From Spirochaetota bacterium (GTDB lineage: Bacteria > Spirochaetota > UBA4802 > UB4802): a DNA stretch of 6,096 bases. Each line of letters begins with the position of its first letter. The first letter of the stretch is position 1. Below the pieces are notes generated by a model that worked only from the letters and a program-made list of their open reading frames with translations, was not told where the DNA came from and did no database searches. Of this stretch, positions 1 through 5,043 are shown piece by piece. The translations under genes were made by a program, and so were the position numbers. Location: NCBI GenBank assembly GCA_029548025.1, contig JAKPOE010000146.1, positions 1 to 6,096 of the forward strand. Reading direction: 5' to 3'.

Positions 1-176
1 TTGCGGATTTGCTCAATCTCTTTCGTAAGAGCCAGCTCGGTGTTTTTTATGTCAGAGCGAGTTGCGACTTCATTGACCTTAATAATCTGTTCTAATGATT
101 CAATAACATCAGCCAGAACCCTTGCCTTTGTTTCATCATCCTTAAACGCCTCATAAATTTTAACTGCTAAACCCAT
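1..176 (-). CDS. Partial coiled-coil protein, N-terminal 58 residues (CCDC90/DUF1640-like)
   Basis: The reverse strand reads from an ATG at 176-174 without a stop to the window edge, so only the N-terminus is present. It begins MGLAVKIYEAFKDDETKARV and continues with highly charged, helix-prone sequence (ADVIESLEQIIK, then NTELALTKEIEQIR) that fits a coiled coil. A strong SD (AGGGGG on the minus strand, 184-189) lies 7 bases before the ATG, which supports this start. Small bacterial proteins opening this way often continue as a long coiled coil ending in one membrane helix, similar to the CCDC90/DUF1640 group; that part is outside the window, so the family is an inference. No function can be assigned. 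It is divergent from the PEBP gene and shares the 177-445 intergenic region with it. Confidence 0.75.
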   Translation of the reverse strand, partial: MGLAVKIYEAFKDDETKARVLADVIESLEQIIKVNEVATRSDIKNTELALTKEIEQIR

Positions 177-200
177 TATATATCCCCCTATGCATATACA

Positions 201-228
201 AACATACCTTAAACCCCACAGGTATCAA
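201..228 (-). promoter_or_regulatory. Possible promoter for the minus-strand coiled-coil gene
   Basis: On the minus strand, TTGATA (223-228) and TATGTT (201-206) are separated by 16 bases and lie just upstream of the SD at 184-189. The -35 is good and the -10 is only a partial match, so this is a weak prediction from sequence alone. Confidence 0.3.
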
Positions 229-235
229 TATAGTT

Positions 236-251
236 ACATTGCTAACAATGT
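236..251. repeat. Inverted repeat ACATTG-CTAA-CAATGT
   Basis: A perfect inverted repeat with 6-base arms and a 4-base centre lies in the divergent intergenic region, between the minus-strand promoter candidate and the plus-strand TTGACT element. It has no following T-run, so a protein-binding site is more likely than a terminator. The binding protein is unknown. Confidence 0.45.
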
Positions 252-268
252 CAAATAAAAATTATGAC

Positions 269-297
269 TTGACTACTTATAGTAATCATAGTATCAT
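269..297 (+). promoter_or_regulatory. Sigma70-type promoter candidate, upstream of the PEBP gene
   Basis: TTGACT (269-274), a 17-base spacer and TATCAT (292-297) form a good sigma70-like pair. It would give a leader of roughly 140 bases before the PEBP start. A second candidate lies closer to the gene, at 407-412. Confidence 0.4.
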
Positions 298-381
298 ATT
301 TGTAATGATGTATTGCATTATATGTCATAAAGTTAAAAATCTGAATCTTTCATTAGCATTATCATGGAAATTTTTGCAAGG

Positions 382-412
382 AATGTATTACATTAAAAGC
401 ACATTTTATACT
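382..412 (+). promoter_or_regulatory. Proximal -10 (TATACT) with a palindrome over the -35 region
   Basis: TATACT at 407-412 matches five of six bases of the -10 consensus. It would place transcription start near 419, about 17 bases before the SD of the PEBP gene. There is no good -35. That position is instead occupied by the perfect 13-base palindrome AATGTA-T-TACATT (382-394), which would suit an activator or repressor site. This is inference from spacing only. Confidence 0.4.
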
Positions 413-435
413 ATTTTGTAATATATAAACATAAC

Positions 436-443
436 GGAGGGAG
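436..443 (+). promoter_or_regulatory. Shine-Dalgarno site of the PEBP gene
   Basis: GGAGGGAG, with its GGAGG core ending 5 bases before the ATG at 446, fixes the start of this gene. It is the strongest plus-strand SD in the window. Confidence 0.8.
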
Positions 444-445
444 CT

Positions 446-919
446 ATGAATATAACATCCAATTCGTTTGCCAGCGGGGGAATAATCCCTGTACAATATG
501 CCATGAAAGGAATACCCGGCGGTCAGAACATCTCCCCGCATATTGCAATACATGACGTTCCCAAAGAAGCTCGCTCGCTTGCTGTTACCTTTGTTGATCG
601 CCATCCCATGGCACACAACTGGGTGCACTGGCTGGTACTCAATATACCTGCAAATACCAAAGAAATACAGGAAGGGGCGTCATTGAAAGCTATGCCACAT
701 GATTCCATTGAGATGATCAATACCTTTGGTTTTGCAGGTTATGGTGGACCTCAACCACCCAGAGGTAGCGGTGTCCATACGTATGAACTTTGCTGCTATG
801 CGCTTTCTGAATTATTCAAGATACCAAAAAAAGAATTAACCGAAAATGAATTGTTAAAACTCATAAAACCATTGCTGATTACCCAGAGTAAAATACACGG
901 TAACTTTGAAAATAAATAG
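446..919 (+). CDS. YbhB/YbcL-type PEBP family protein (Raf kinase inhibitor-like)
   Basis: The 157-residue product matches the bacterial phosphatidylethanolamine-binding protein (PEBP) family in length and motif order. NISPHIAIHDVPKEARSLAV (28-47) corresponds to the family's N-[IL]-SP...GVP...SLAL block. VDRHPMAHNWVHWLVLNIPA (50-69) carries the ligand-pocket segment with the conserved WVHW. GYGGPQPPRGSGVHTYELCC (98-117) is the second pocket motif. There is no signal peptide, so a cytoplasmic location is expected. The usual DPDAP signature is replaced by DRHPMA, a subgroup-like variant. The start is well supported by GGAGGGAG at 436-443. Family members bind small anionic or phospholipid-like ligands, but the physiological role of the bacterial proteins is mostly unknown, so the specific function here is open. 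Confidence 0.93.
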   Translation: MNITSNSFASGGIIPVQYAMKGIPGGQNISPHIAIHDVPKEARSLAVTFVDRHPMAHNWVHWLVLNIPANTKEIQEGASLKAMPHDSIEMINTFGFAGYGGPQPPRGSGVHTYELCCYALSELFKIPKKELTENELLKLIKPLLITQSKIHGNFENK

Positions 920-966
920 TTTTACTTTGGCAGCATATGCTCATGTATCATACCATATAAAAAGTA

Positions 967-972
967 TTGACT
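967..972 (+). promoter_or_regulatory. TTGACT -35-like element before the phosphoribosyltransferase gene
   Basis: A consensus-like TTGACT lies 61 bases upstream of the likely start at 1034. No convincing -10 is seen 16-18 bases downstream; a TATAAT overlaps the element itself at 972-977. It may be a promoter remnant or part of a different arrangement, so the gene could also be read through from the PEBP gene. Confidence 0.22.
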
Positions 973-1033
973 ATAATATCTTTTTCTGAGTGTTAGGTTT
1001 ATTGATATACATTTTTACTTCATGAGGAATGCT

Positions 1034-1732
1034 ATGGGTATCCCGGTTTACCAATACGATACAATTATTGAAGTTCAAAAAGAAGGTGTGTGCGATAGCT
1101 CCGAAATCAATGCATTAGCTGCCATTGAAGCACAGCTAAAAAATGACGAAAAAATCCGTTCACTTCTCATCAGTGAAACATGTATTAAAAACCGAACTGC
1201 AGCACTTGCAGGTGATATAGTTCGTGACATGAATCATTCAAATCATATCGATATAATGATGGTGCTGACAGGATCATTTATGTTTACTGCCGATCTTGCA
1301 CGGGCATTATATGCACAGGGTGGTATTAACACAAGCATTCACTGCATCAAAACAAGTGTATACGATGAAACCATAAAATCAAGTGGCGAACATTACCGGG
1401 CAGTAACCCTGGAACTATCGCCAAAAAATATAGAAGCCCGTGATATTTTGTTAGTTGAAGACATTGCCGATCAGGGATTTACATTATCATGGCTTAAAAA
1501 TTATCTTTTATATGAGCGCAATGCCCGTTCACTAAAGATATGCAGCTTGCTGTATAAACGTCTGGATAATCCTACCCAGGAAGTTCAGACTATCCGCAAG
1601 CAATTGGGAATTGATTATATTGGATTTACCGTCCCCGATGTATGGGTAGCTGGCTATGGCATTGATGCCGCATATCAATACCGTCATCTGCCATTCATAG
1701 TGTGGATCAATGAAACCTGCTTTCAATCATAG
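1034..1732 (+). CDS. Hypoxanthine phosphoribosyltransferase-like protein (divergent, N-terminally extended)
   Basis: This is a type I phosphoribosyltransferase of the HPRT group; family enzymes convert hypoxanthine or guanine plus PRPP to IMP or GMP in purine salvage. ILLVEDIADQGFTLSWL (138-154) is the PRPP-binding loop, canonically VEDIxDTGxTL. SVYDETIKSSGE (108-119) resembles the flexible loop. LLYKRLD (173-179) supplies the purine-contacting Lys. PDVWVAGYGIDAAYQYRHLP (201-220) matches the C-terminal signature. Two positions deviate: DTG has become DQG, and the LKG motif reads LTG at about residue 79, losing a conserved Lys. The protein has 232 residues, roughly 40-50 more than typical HPRT, the excess being N-terminal. 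The ATG at 1034 is preferred over the one at 1022 because GAGGA (1024-1028) sits 5 bases upstream. Substrate specificity and activity are uncertain. Confidence 0.82.
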   Translation: MGIPVYQYDTIIEVQKEGVCDSSEINALAAIEAQLKNDEKIRSLLISETCIKNRTAALAGDIVRDMNHSNHIDIMMVLTGSFMFTADLARALYAQGGINTSIHCIKTSVYDETIKSSGEHYRAVTLELSPKNIEARDILLVEDIADQGFTLSWLKNYLLYERNARSLKICSLLYKRLDNPTQEVQTIRKQLGIDYIGFTVPDVWVAGYGIDAAYQYRHLPFIVWINETCFQS

Positions 1733-1743
1733 GTGAGGTGGCT
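1732..1743. repeat. 12-bp direct repeat GGTGAGGTGGCT, left copy
   Basis: This copy is identical to 3617-3628. It begins on the last base of the phosphoribosyltransferase stop codon and marks the left border of the AT-rich two-gene module. It could be a target-site or att-like duplication, or a recombination junction. No integrase or transposase gene is visible. Confidence 0.7.
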
Positions 1744-1751
1744 TAAGGACA

Positions 1752-1770
1752 AAACAAATGATTTGATGGG
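1752..1770. repeat. Degenerate repeat, left copy (AAACAAATGATTTGATGGG)
   Basis: It matches 15 of 19 bases with 3604-3622, all four differences being transitions. It contains the odd-centred palindrome CAAAT-G-ATTTG. It lies inside the left border, 8 bases after the 12-bp direct repeat. Confidence 0.4.
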
Positions 1771-1786
1771 TACAAAAATAATTATA

Positions 1787-1817
1787 TTGACTTTTTATAG
1801 TATACTATATCTATATT
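1787..1817 (+). promoter_or_regulatory. Promoter/operator candidate of the DUF488 module
   Basis: TTGACT (1787-1792) and TATATT (1812-1817) are separated by 19 bases, a little longer than ideal. Between them lies a perfect 14-bp palindrome, TATAGTATACTATA (1796-1809). A repressor bound there would block RNA polymerase, which would suit autoregulation by the predicted winged-helix N-terminal domain of the downstream gene. The promoter is moderately supported; the operator role is inference. Confidence 0.45.
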
Positions 1818-1848
1818 GTTAAGTCTGTAATTTGATAATTATTGTTAA

Positions 1849-2742
1849 ATGAAAAAAGATAAAAAAAATATACCAGCATTATACCGGCAAAAATTTATTC
1901 TTGCATTATTGAAGGCCTTTGGCGGATCTTTAAAAAAATCTGATTTTCAGAGATATCTTTTTTTATATAACAATGAAATGTCGCATAACCCTTTGTATTA
2001 TTTTATACCTTATGAATATGGGCCTTTTTCTTACCAGGTATATGCTGACTTGAATAATCTTGAACGAATAAACATTATAACTAATGAAAACATAATAATA
2101 TTGAAAAATGATTATAATTACTTTGATTCATTAAAACCAGATGATCGACATAATCTTATAAAATTATATAATAAATACAAAAAAATCAAAGGAGAGGATT
2201 TGCTGTCTTATATATATAATACATTTCCCTATTATGCAATAAAAAATAAAATAAAAAACAATGTGACAATTGACAGCAACGTATTAAAAGATGAACAGAA
2301 TATAACACGTTCATTATTTACACTAGGATACGAGGGATTGACCATAGATCAATATATTAATAAACTCATTAGAAATGCAATTAATATTGTTATAGATGTA
2401 AGAAAAAACCCCATTAGTATGAAATATGGTTTTTCAAAAAAAATTTTTGGTTCAACAATCAAAAACTCTAACATAGAATATATTCATTTACCTGAACTTG
2501 GAATAGAATCACAAAAAAGAAAAAACCTTGCAACCGCTGAAGATTACTATAATTTGTTCAAAGAATATGAATTAGATATTATTAAAAATCACAATTCCAT
2601 TATTAAGGATATACAGGGGATATATTTCCAAAAAAATAGGCTTGTATTAACATGTTTTGAGAACGAAAAATCGTATTGTCACCGTTCTGTTATTGCCAGT
2701 ATTCTTGAAAAAAAACTTGGAATTGAAGCTATACATCTATGA
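1849..2742 (+). CDS. Fusion protein: predicted winged-helix/Panacea-like domain + DUF488 domain
   Basis: The 297-residue product has two parts. Residues 1 to about 135 start with LYRQKFILALLKAFGG and contain FIPYEYGPFSYQVYADLNNL (52-71). This F-P-Y-x-YGPFS pattern is typical of phage-associated or antitoxin-like helical domains related to Panacea/SocA; the assignment is by motif only. Residues 156-297 are a DUF488 domain: TLGYEG (158-163), DVRKNP (183-188), GFSK (194-197), YIHLPELG (211-218) and LTCFENEKSYCHRSVIA (267-283), keeping C269, C277, H278 and R279. No transmembrane segment or signal peptide is seen. No SD precedes the ATG, unlike neighbouring genes. It overlaps the next gene by ATGA, so translation is coupled. 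Sampled lines are 22-28% GC against 40-48% in flanking genes, suggesting transfer. The biochemical role of DUF488 is not established. Confidence 0.85.
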   Translation: MKKDKKNIPALYRQKFILALLKAFGGSLKKSDFQRYLFLYNNEMSHNPLYYFIPYEYGPFSYQVYADLNNLERINIITNENIIILKNDYNYFDSLKPDDRHNLIKLYNKYKKIKGEDLLSYIYNTFPYYAIKNKIKNNVTIDSNVLKDEQNITRSLFTLGYEGLTIDQYINKLIRNAINIVIDVRKNPISMKYGFSKKIFGSTIKNSNIEYIHLPELGIESQKRKNLATAEDYYNLFKEYELDIIKNHNSIIKDIQGIYFQKNRLVLTCFENEKSYCHRSVIASILEKKLGIEAIHL

Positions 2743-3578
2743 ATAAAGAAAGAGTTCGAATTCTTATTCTTGTGAAAACCTATCCAACACTTTCCAAAAA
2801 ATATTTAGAAATTGTTTGTACGGCAGGTATAAAGTCAGATGGTTCATGGATCCGGATATATCCTGTACCATTCAGGTTGTTAGAATATAAAAAACGTTAT
2901 AAAAAATATCAATGGATGGACGTCGAAATAATCAAAAATACATCAGATCCCCGTCCAGAAAGTTATTATATTAGCGATATCAACAGTTTACAATTAGGTG
3001 ATAAAATTGGTACCAGAAACGGATGGCAGGAAAGAAAAGATCTAATACTTGGAAAAGTAAAGATCTATGAAGAAATAGATGCCCTCATTGAAAAAGCAAA
3101 TACTAAAAACGAATTATCGTTAGCTATGTTTAAACCAAATAAAATTGATGCTTTCACTTTCGTTGAAGAAAAAGAAAAAGAGTGGCCAGAAGACATAATC
3201 AAAAAAATAATATATAATACACAACAGACTGTTCTTTTTTCCACTGAAGAAGAAAGGCAAATTAAAGATACTTTTCGACTTGTTAAAAAACTTCCGTATA
3301 AGTTTTCATACCGATTATCCGACTCTAAAGGGAAAACTTCCACACTTTTGGTTGAGGATTGGGAATTGGGACAGCTTTTCTGGAATTGCTTAAAAAAATC
3401 TGGAGGGGATGGAAAAGAAGCTGCAATAAAAGTACAACAAAAATACTATGATGAATTTTTATCAAAAGATATTTATTTTTACCTTGGCACAACCAGACAA
3501 TTCCATGGATGGGCAAAAAATCCTTTTGTGATCATAGGTGTATTTTATCCTCCTAAAACCAAATCACAACAACTTTAG
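2739..3578 (+). CDS. Uncharacterised DUF488-partner protein with KTYP and WIRIYPVPFR motifs
   Basis: The 279-residue protein has no family name I can give with certainty. Visible conserved-looking motifs are VKTYPTLSKKY (12-22), CTAG (27-30), GSWIRIYPVPFR (35-46), NTSDPRPESYY (67-77), LPYKFSYRLSD (185-195), LLVEDWELGQLFWN (203-216) and FYLGTTRQFHGWAKNPFVIIGVFYPP (247-272, quoted in part: key residues L249-G250-T251, H256-G257-W258). The N-terminal spacing KTYP...CTAG...WIR recalls dual-OB (DuOB-like) domains, where a short K motif is followed by CVAG and WIRP; this is inference. No signal peptide or membrane helix is seen. The ATG overlaps the previous stop (ATGA), with only a weak GAAG upstream, so coupled translation is likely. 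It probably works with the DUF488 fusion protein. Sampled lines are 27-33% GC. Confidence 0.8.
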   Translation: MNKERVRILILVKTYPTLSKKYLEIVCTAGIKSDGSWIRIYPVPFRLLEYKKRYKKYQWMDVEIIKNTSDPRPESYYISDINSLQLGDKIGTRNGWQERKDLILGKVKIYEEIDALIEKANTKNELSLAMFKPNKIDAFTFVEEKEKEWPEDIIKKIIYNTQQTVLFSTEEERQIKDTFRLVKKLPYKFSYRLSDSKGKTSTLLVEDWELGQLFWNCLKKSGGDGKEAAIKVQQKYYDEFLSKDIYFYLGTTRQFHGWAKNPFVIIGVFYPPKTKSQQL

Positions 3579-3603
3579 TTTGCCATGCGACATAGACAAA
3601 GTG

Positions 3604-3622
3604 AAACAAACAATTTGGTGAG
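3604..3622. repeat. Degenerate repeat, right copy (AAACAAACAATTTGGTGAG)
   Basis: This is the counterpart of 1752-1770 (15/19 identical). Here it runs directly into the 12-bp repeat at 3617-3628, whereas on the left the two motifs are in the opposite order. Confidence 0.4.
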
Positions 3623-3628
3623 GTGGCT
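3617..3628. repeat. 12-bp direct repeat GGTGAGGTGGCT, right copy
   Basis: An exact copy of 1732-1743 lies 38 bases after the stop of the second module gene, marking the right border. A chance 12-base match between these two short intergenic stretches is unlikely (about 1 in several hundred, from their lengths and 4 to the 12th power). Confidence 0.7.
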
Positions 3629-3650
3629 ATACTATAAAAAAATAGTTGCC
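3622..3650 (+). other. Stem-loop GGTGGCTA / TAGTTGCC at the right border
   Basis: GGTGGCTA (3622-3629) can pair with TAGTTGCC (3643-3650) as an eight-pair RNA stem including three G-U pairs, around a 13-base A-rich loop. A poly-A stretch rather than a T-run follows, so it is not a classical intrinsic terminator. The left arm lies in the direct repeat. Confidence 0.3.
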
Positions 3651-3724
3651 AAAAAAACTTTTTACCTTACGCTGTAATATCATCCAGTCATCTCTACATG
3701 GATTTGTTACCTATACAATTTCAG

Positions 3725-3750
3725 AAACGAGCATGACATTTTCGTTTTTT
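3725..3750 (+). terminator. Weak intrinsic terminator candidate
   Basis: AAACGA (3725-3730) and TCGTTT (3742-3747) form a six-pair stem around an 11-base loop, and the T-run continues to 3750. The stem is short and AT-rich, so it would be weak. It sits between the module and the lolA promoter, where a terminator would be expected. Confidence 0.3.
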
Positions 3751-3772
3751 AGATAGGTGTAAAAAATTATCA

Positions 3773-3805
3773 TTGCATGTATAGTTTATAGTATTATAGA
3801 ATACT
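3773..3805 (+). promoter_or_regulatory. Promoter of the lolA-barrel-comEC operon with an overlapping palindrome
   Basis: TTGCAT (3773-3778), a 16-base spacer and TATAGA (3795-3800) form a sigma70-like promoter, giving a leader of about 29 bases. A perfect inverted repeat, AGTATT-ATAG-AATACT (3790-3805), covers the -10, so a regulator could bind there. AAGGA (3820-3824) is the likely SD, 11 bases before the ATG. Confidence 0.45.
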
Positions 3806-3835
3806 AACAGTATAGAGTTAAGGATTAATGATACA

Positions 3836-4438
3836 ATGAAAAAGTTATTCGTTATAATGGCACTGGTGTTTATTGTCATATCTTCATTATTTGCTTTGAC
3901 GGGCGAAGAAGCAGTAATTCGGTTTCAACAGCGAATGCGTTCTATAAATACGCTGAGCGGTAATATTTCGTGGACAACATCAAACGGATTTACCTACACA
4001 GGTACATTTAAATATAAAGCTCCGGACAAACTTTACATTAACCTTACAGCACCGGGTGGTAAATCAATAGTCACCAACGGCAAAAAATTATGGGTATACG
4101 ACAAATCATCCAACATTTGCGGAGTTCAGGATGTTGGCGACGGGTATTCAGGAGGCATTGCATCAATTGTATCAGGATATAATGCTTTACTGGCTGCGCA
4201 GGGTACTGGCGGTTATACTATTAAATTGCGAAATTTTGAAAAAGCTTATCCGGAAATAGTCATTGTTGCTGATAGTAATTTTTTACTTAAGAAGCTTATA
4301 CTTAAAGATAAACAGGGCGATTCAACCACCTATACAATTTCCAATTTGATTGCTGGAGAAAATATCCCTAATGGATATTTTGACTTTAAACCACCAACAA
4401 GTGCACAGTCTGTTAAAAATCCATTAAATATACAGTGA
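3836..4438 (+). CDS. lolA: LolA-like outer-membrane lipoprotein carrier protein
   Basis: The 200-residue product starts with a typical Sec signal peptide (charged MKK, hydrophobic core 4-19, probable cleavage after LFA at 20). There is no lipobox Cys, so a soluble periplasmic protein is predicted. The body follows the LolA pattern: an N-terminal helix (EEAVIRFQQRMRSINTLSG), then GTFKYKAPDKLYINLTAPGG (56-75), an extended segment VTNGKKLWVYDKSSN (79-93) matching the family's SDGKTLWIYDP, and the C-terminal strand pattern TYTISNL...IPNGYFDFKPP (165-187). LolA shuttles lipoproteins across the periplasm to the outer membrane. The length is close to the family norm. It is first in an operon and its stop overlaps the next gene. 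Sequence divergence means other LolA-fold proteins cannot be excluded. Confidence 0.85.
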   Translation: MKKLFVIMALVFIVISSLFALTGEEAVIRFQQRMRSINTLSGNISWTTSNGFTYTGTFKYKAPDKLYINLTAPGGKSIVTNGKKLWVYDKSSNICGVQDVGDGYSGGIASIVSGYNALLAAQGTGGYTIKLRNFEKAYPEIVIVADSNFLLKKLILKDKQGDSTTYTISNLIAGENIPNGYFDFKPPTSAQSVKNPLNIQ

Positions 4439-5043
4439 CAATGGATGGTATATTATTGAAGCAATATTGTTATAAAACTGGTTTTTTGGTAATCTTTTTA
4501 TTTTTTTTATGCAGTACAAACAATATAGTCTATGCTCAGGAATTATTTTTTACCTATATTGGCGCAACCATTATAGGAGGCACCAACTCAATTTCATATG
4601 AAGGCTGGGTTGACAACAAACAATCTACTGTTGATAGTAACGGTGCAGTGTATGGAGGTGGATTGATTGCCTGTATTTTTGTTCGCCAGTTTGCTGGTGA
4701 ATTTTCATTAACCTACATGCAGTACACATCGGATAGTAAACCTGATGTTGCAGTAAGCCATCCTGTTGCTGCTGTGAAGGGAAAATATTTTTATCCACTT
4801 CACGCTGTGTTTCAACCTGGCATAGCAGTTGGACTTTATTTAGATTTGCCTCCAGCATCTTCCAGCTATGATGGCGGTGCGGGTGGAAATATTGCCATTT
4901 GCAGTGCTTTCACATTATCATCCGAAATAAAAATGCTCATTGACATTTATGCCCAGTATGGTAGTTTTGGTATGGGCGAATCATCAACAAAAAAAGAAAG
5001 CGGAATAGCATTAAGTGTTGTGTATAAAATGGGAAGATTATAA
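4435..5043 (+). CDS. Predicted outer-membrane beta-barrel protein (unrecognised family)
   Basis: The 202-residue product has a hydrophobic N-terminal segment (about 16-26) and a probable signal peptidase site after VYA (33-35), leaving QELFFTYIGATIIGG. The mature part alternates short amphipathic strands with Gly/Ser/Tyr-rich turns (AVYGGGLIACIF, GEFSLTYMQYT, AVGLYLDL, EIKMLIDIYAQYGSFG, GIALSVVYKMGRL), as in small eight-stranded barrels. No specific family is recognised. The start is either the GTG at 4435, overlapping the lolA stop as GTGA, or the ATG at 4441; neither has an SD, so translational coupling to lolA is likely. Its place between a lipoprotein carrier and ComEC fits an envelope role, but the specific function is unknown. 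Confidence 0.72.
   Translation: MTMDGILLKQYCYKTGFLVIFLFFLCSTNNIVYAQELFFTYIGATIIGGTNSISYEGWVDNKQSTVDSNGAVYGGGLIACIFVRQFAGEFSLTYMQYTSDSKPDVAVSHPVAAVKGKYFYPLHAVFQPGIAVGLYLDLPPASSSYDGGAGGNIAICSAFTLSSEIKMLIDIYAQYGSFGMGESSTKKESGIALSVVYKMGRL

Noticed and set aside
239..421. A 60-codon open frame on the plus strand in the intergenic region
   Set aside because: It has no SD, low-complexity composition, overlaps promoter-like elements, and its product resembles nothing known to me.
362..720. Antisense open frames across the PEBP gene
   Set aside because: They are reverse-strand shadows of a clearly recognisable plus-strand gene and have no SD-supported start.
932..941. Palindrome AGCATATGCT after the PEBP gene as a terminator
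   Set aside because: There is no loop and no T-run; it is self-complementary but cannot form a terminator hairpin.
1732..1750. Resemblance of GGTGAGGTGGCTTAAGG to the 5' end of a tRNA-Ser or tRNA-Leu
   Set aside because: No T-arm (GGTTCGAATCC-like), anticodon stem or 3' acceptor follows at either copy, and integration normally duplicates a tRNA 3' end, not its 5' end.
3065..3516. Two antisense open frames within the second module gene
   Set aside because: They arise opposite an AT-rich coding sequence, and their products are Ser/Phe/Leu-rich without family features.
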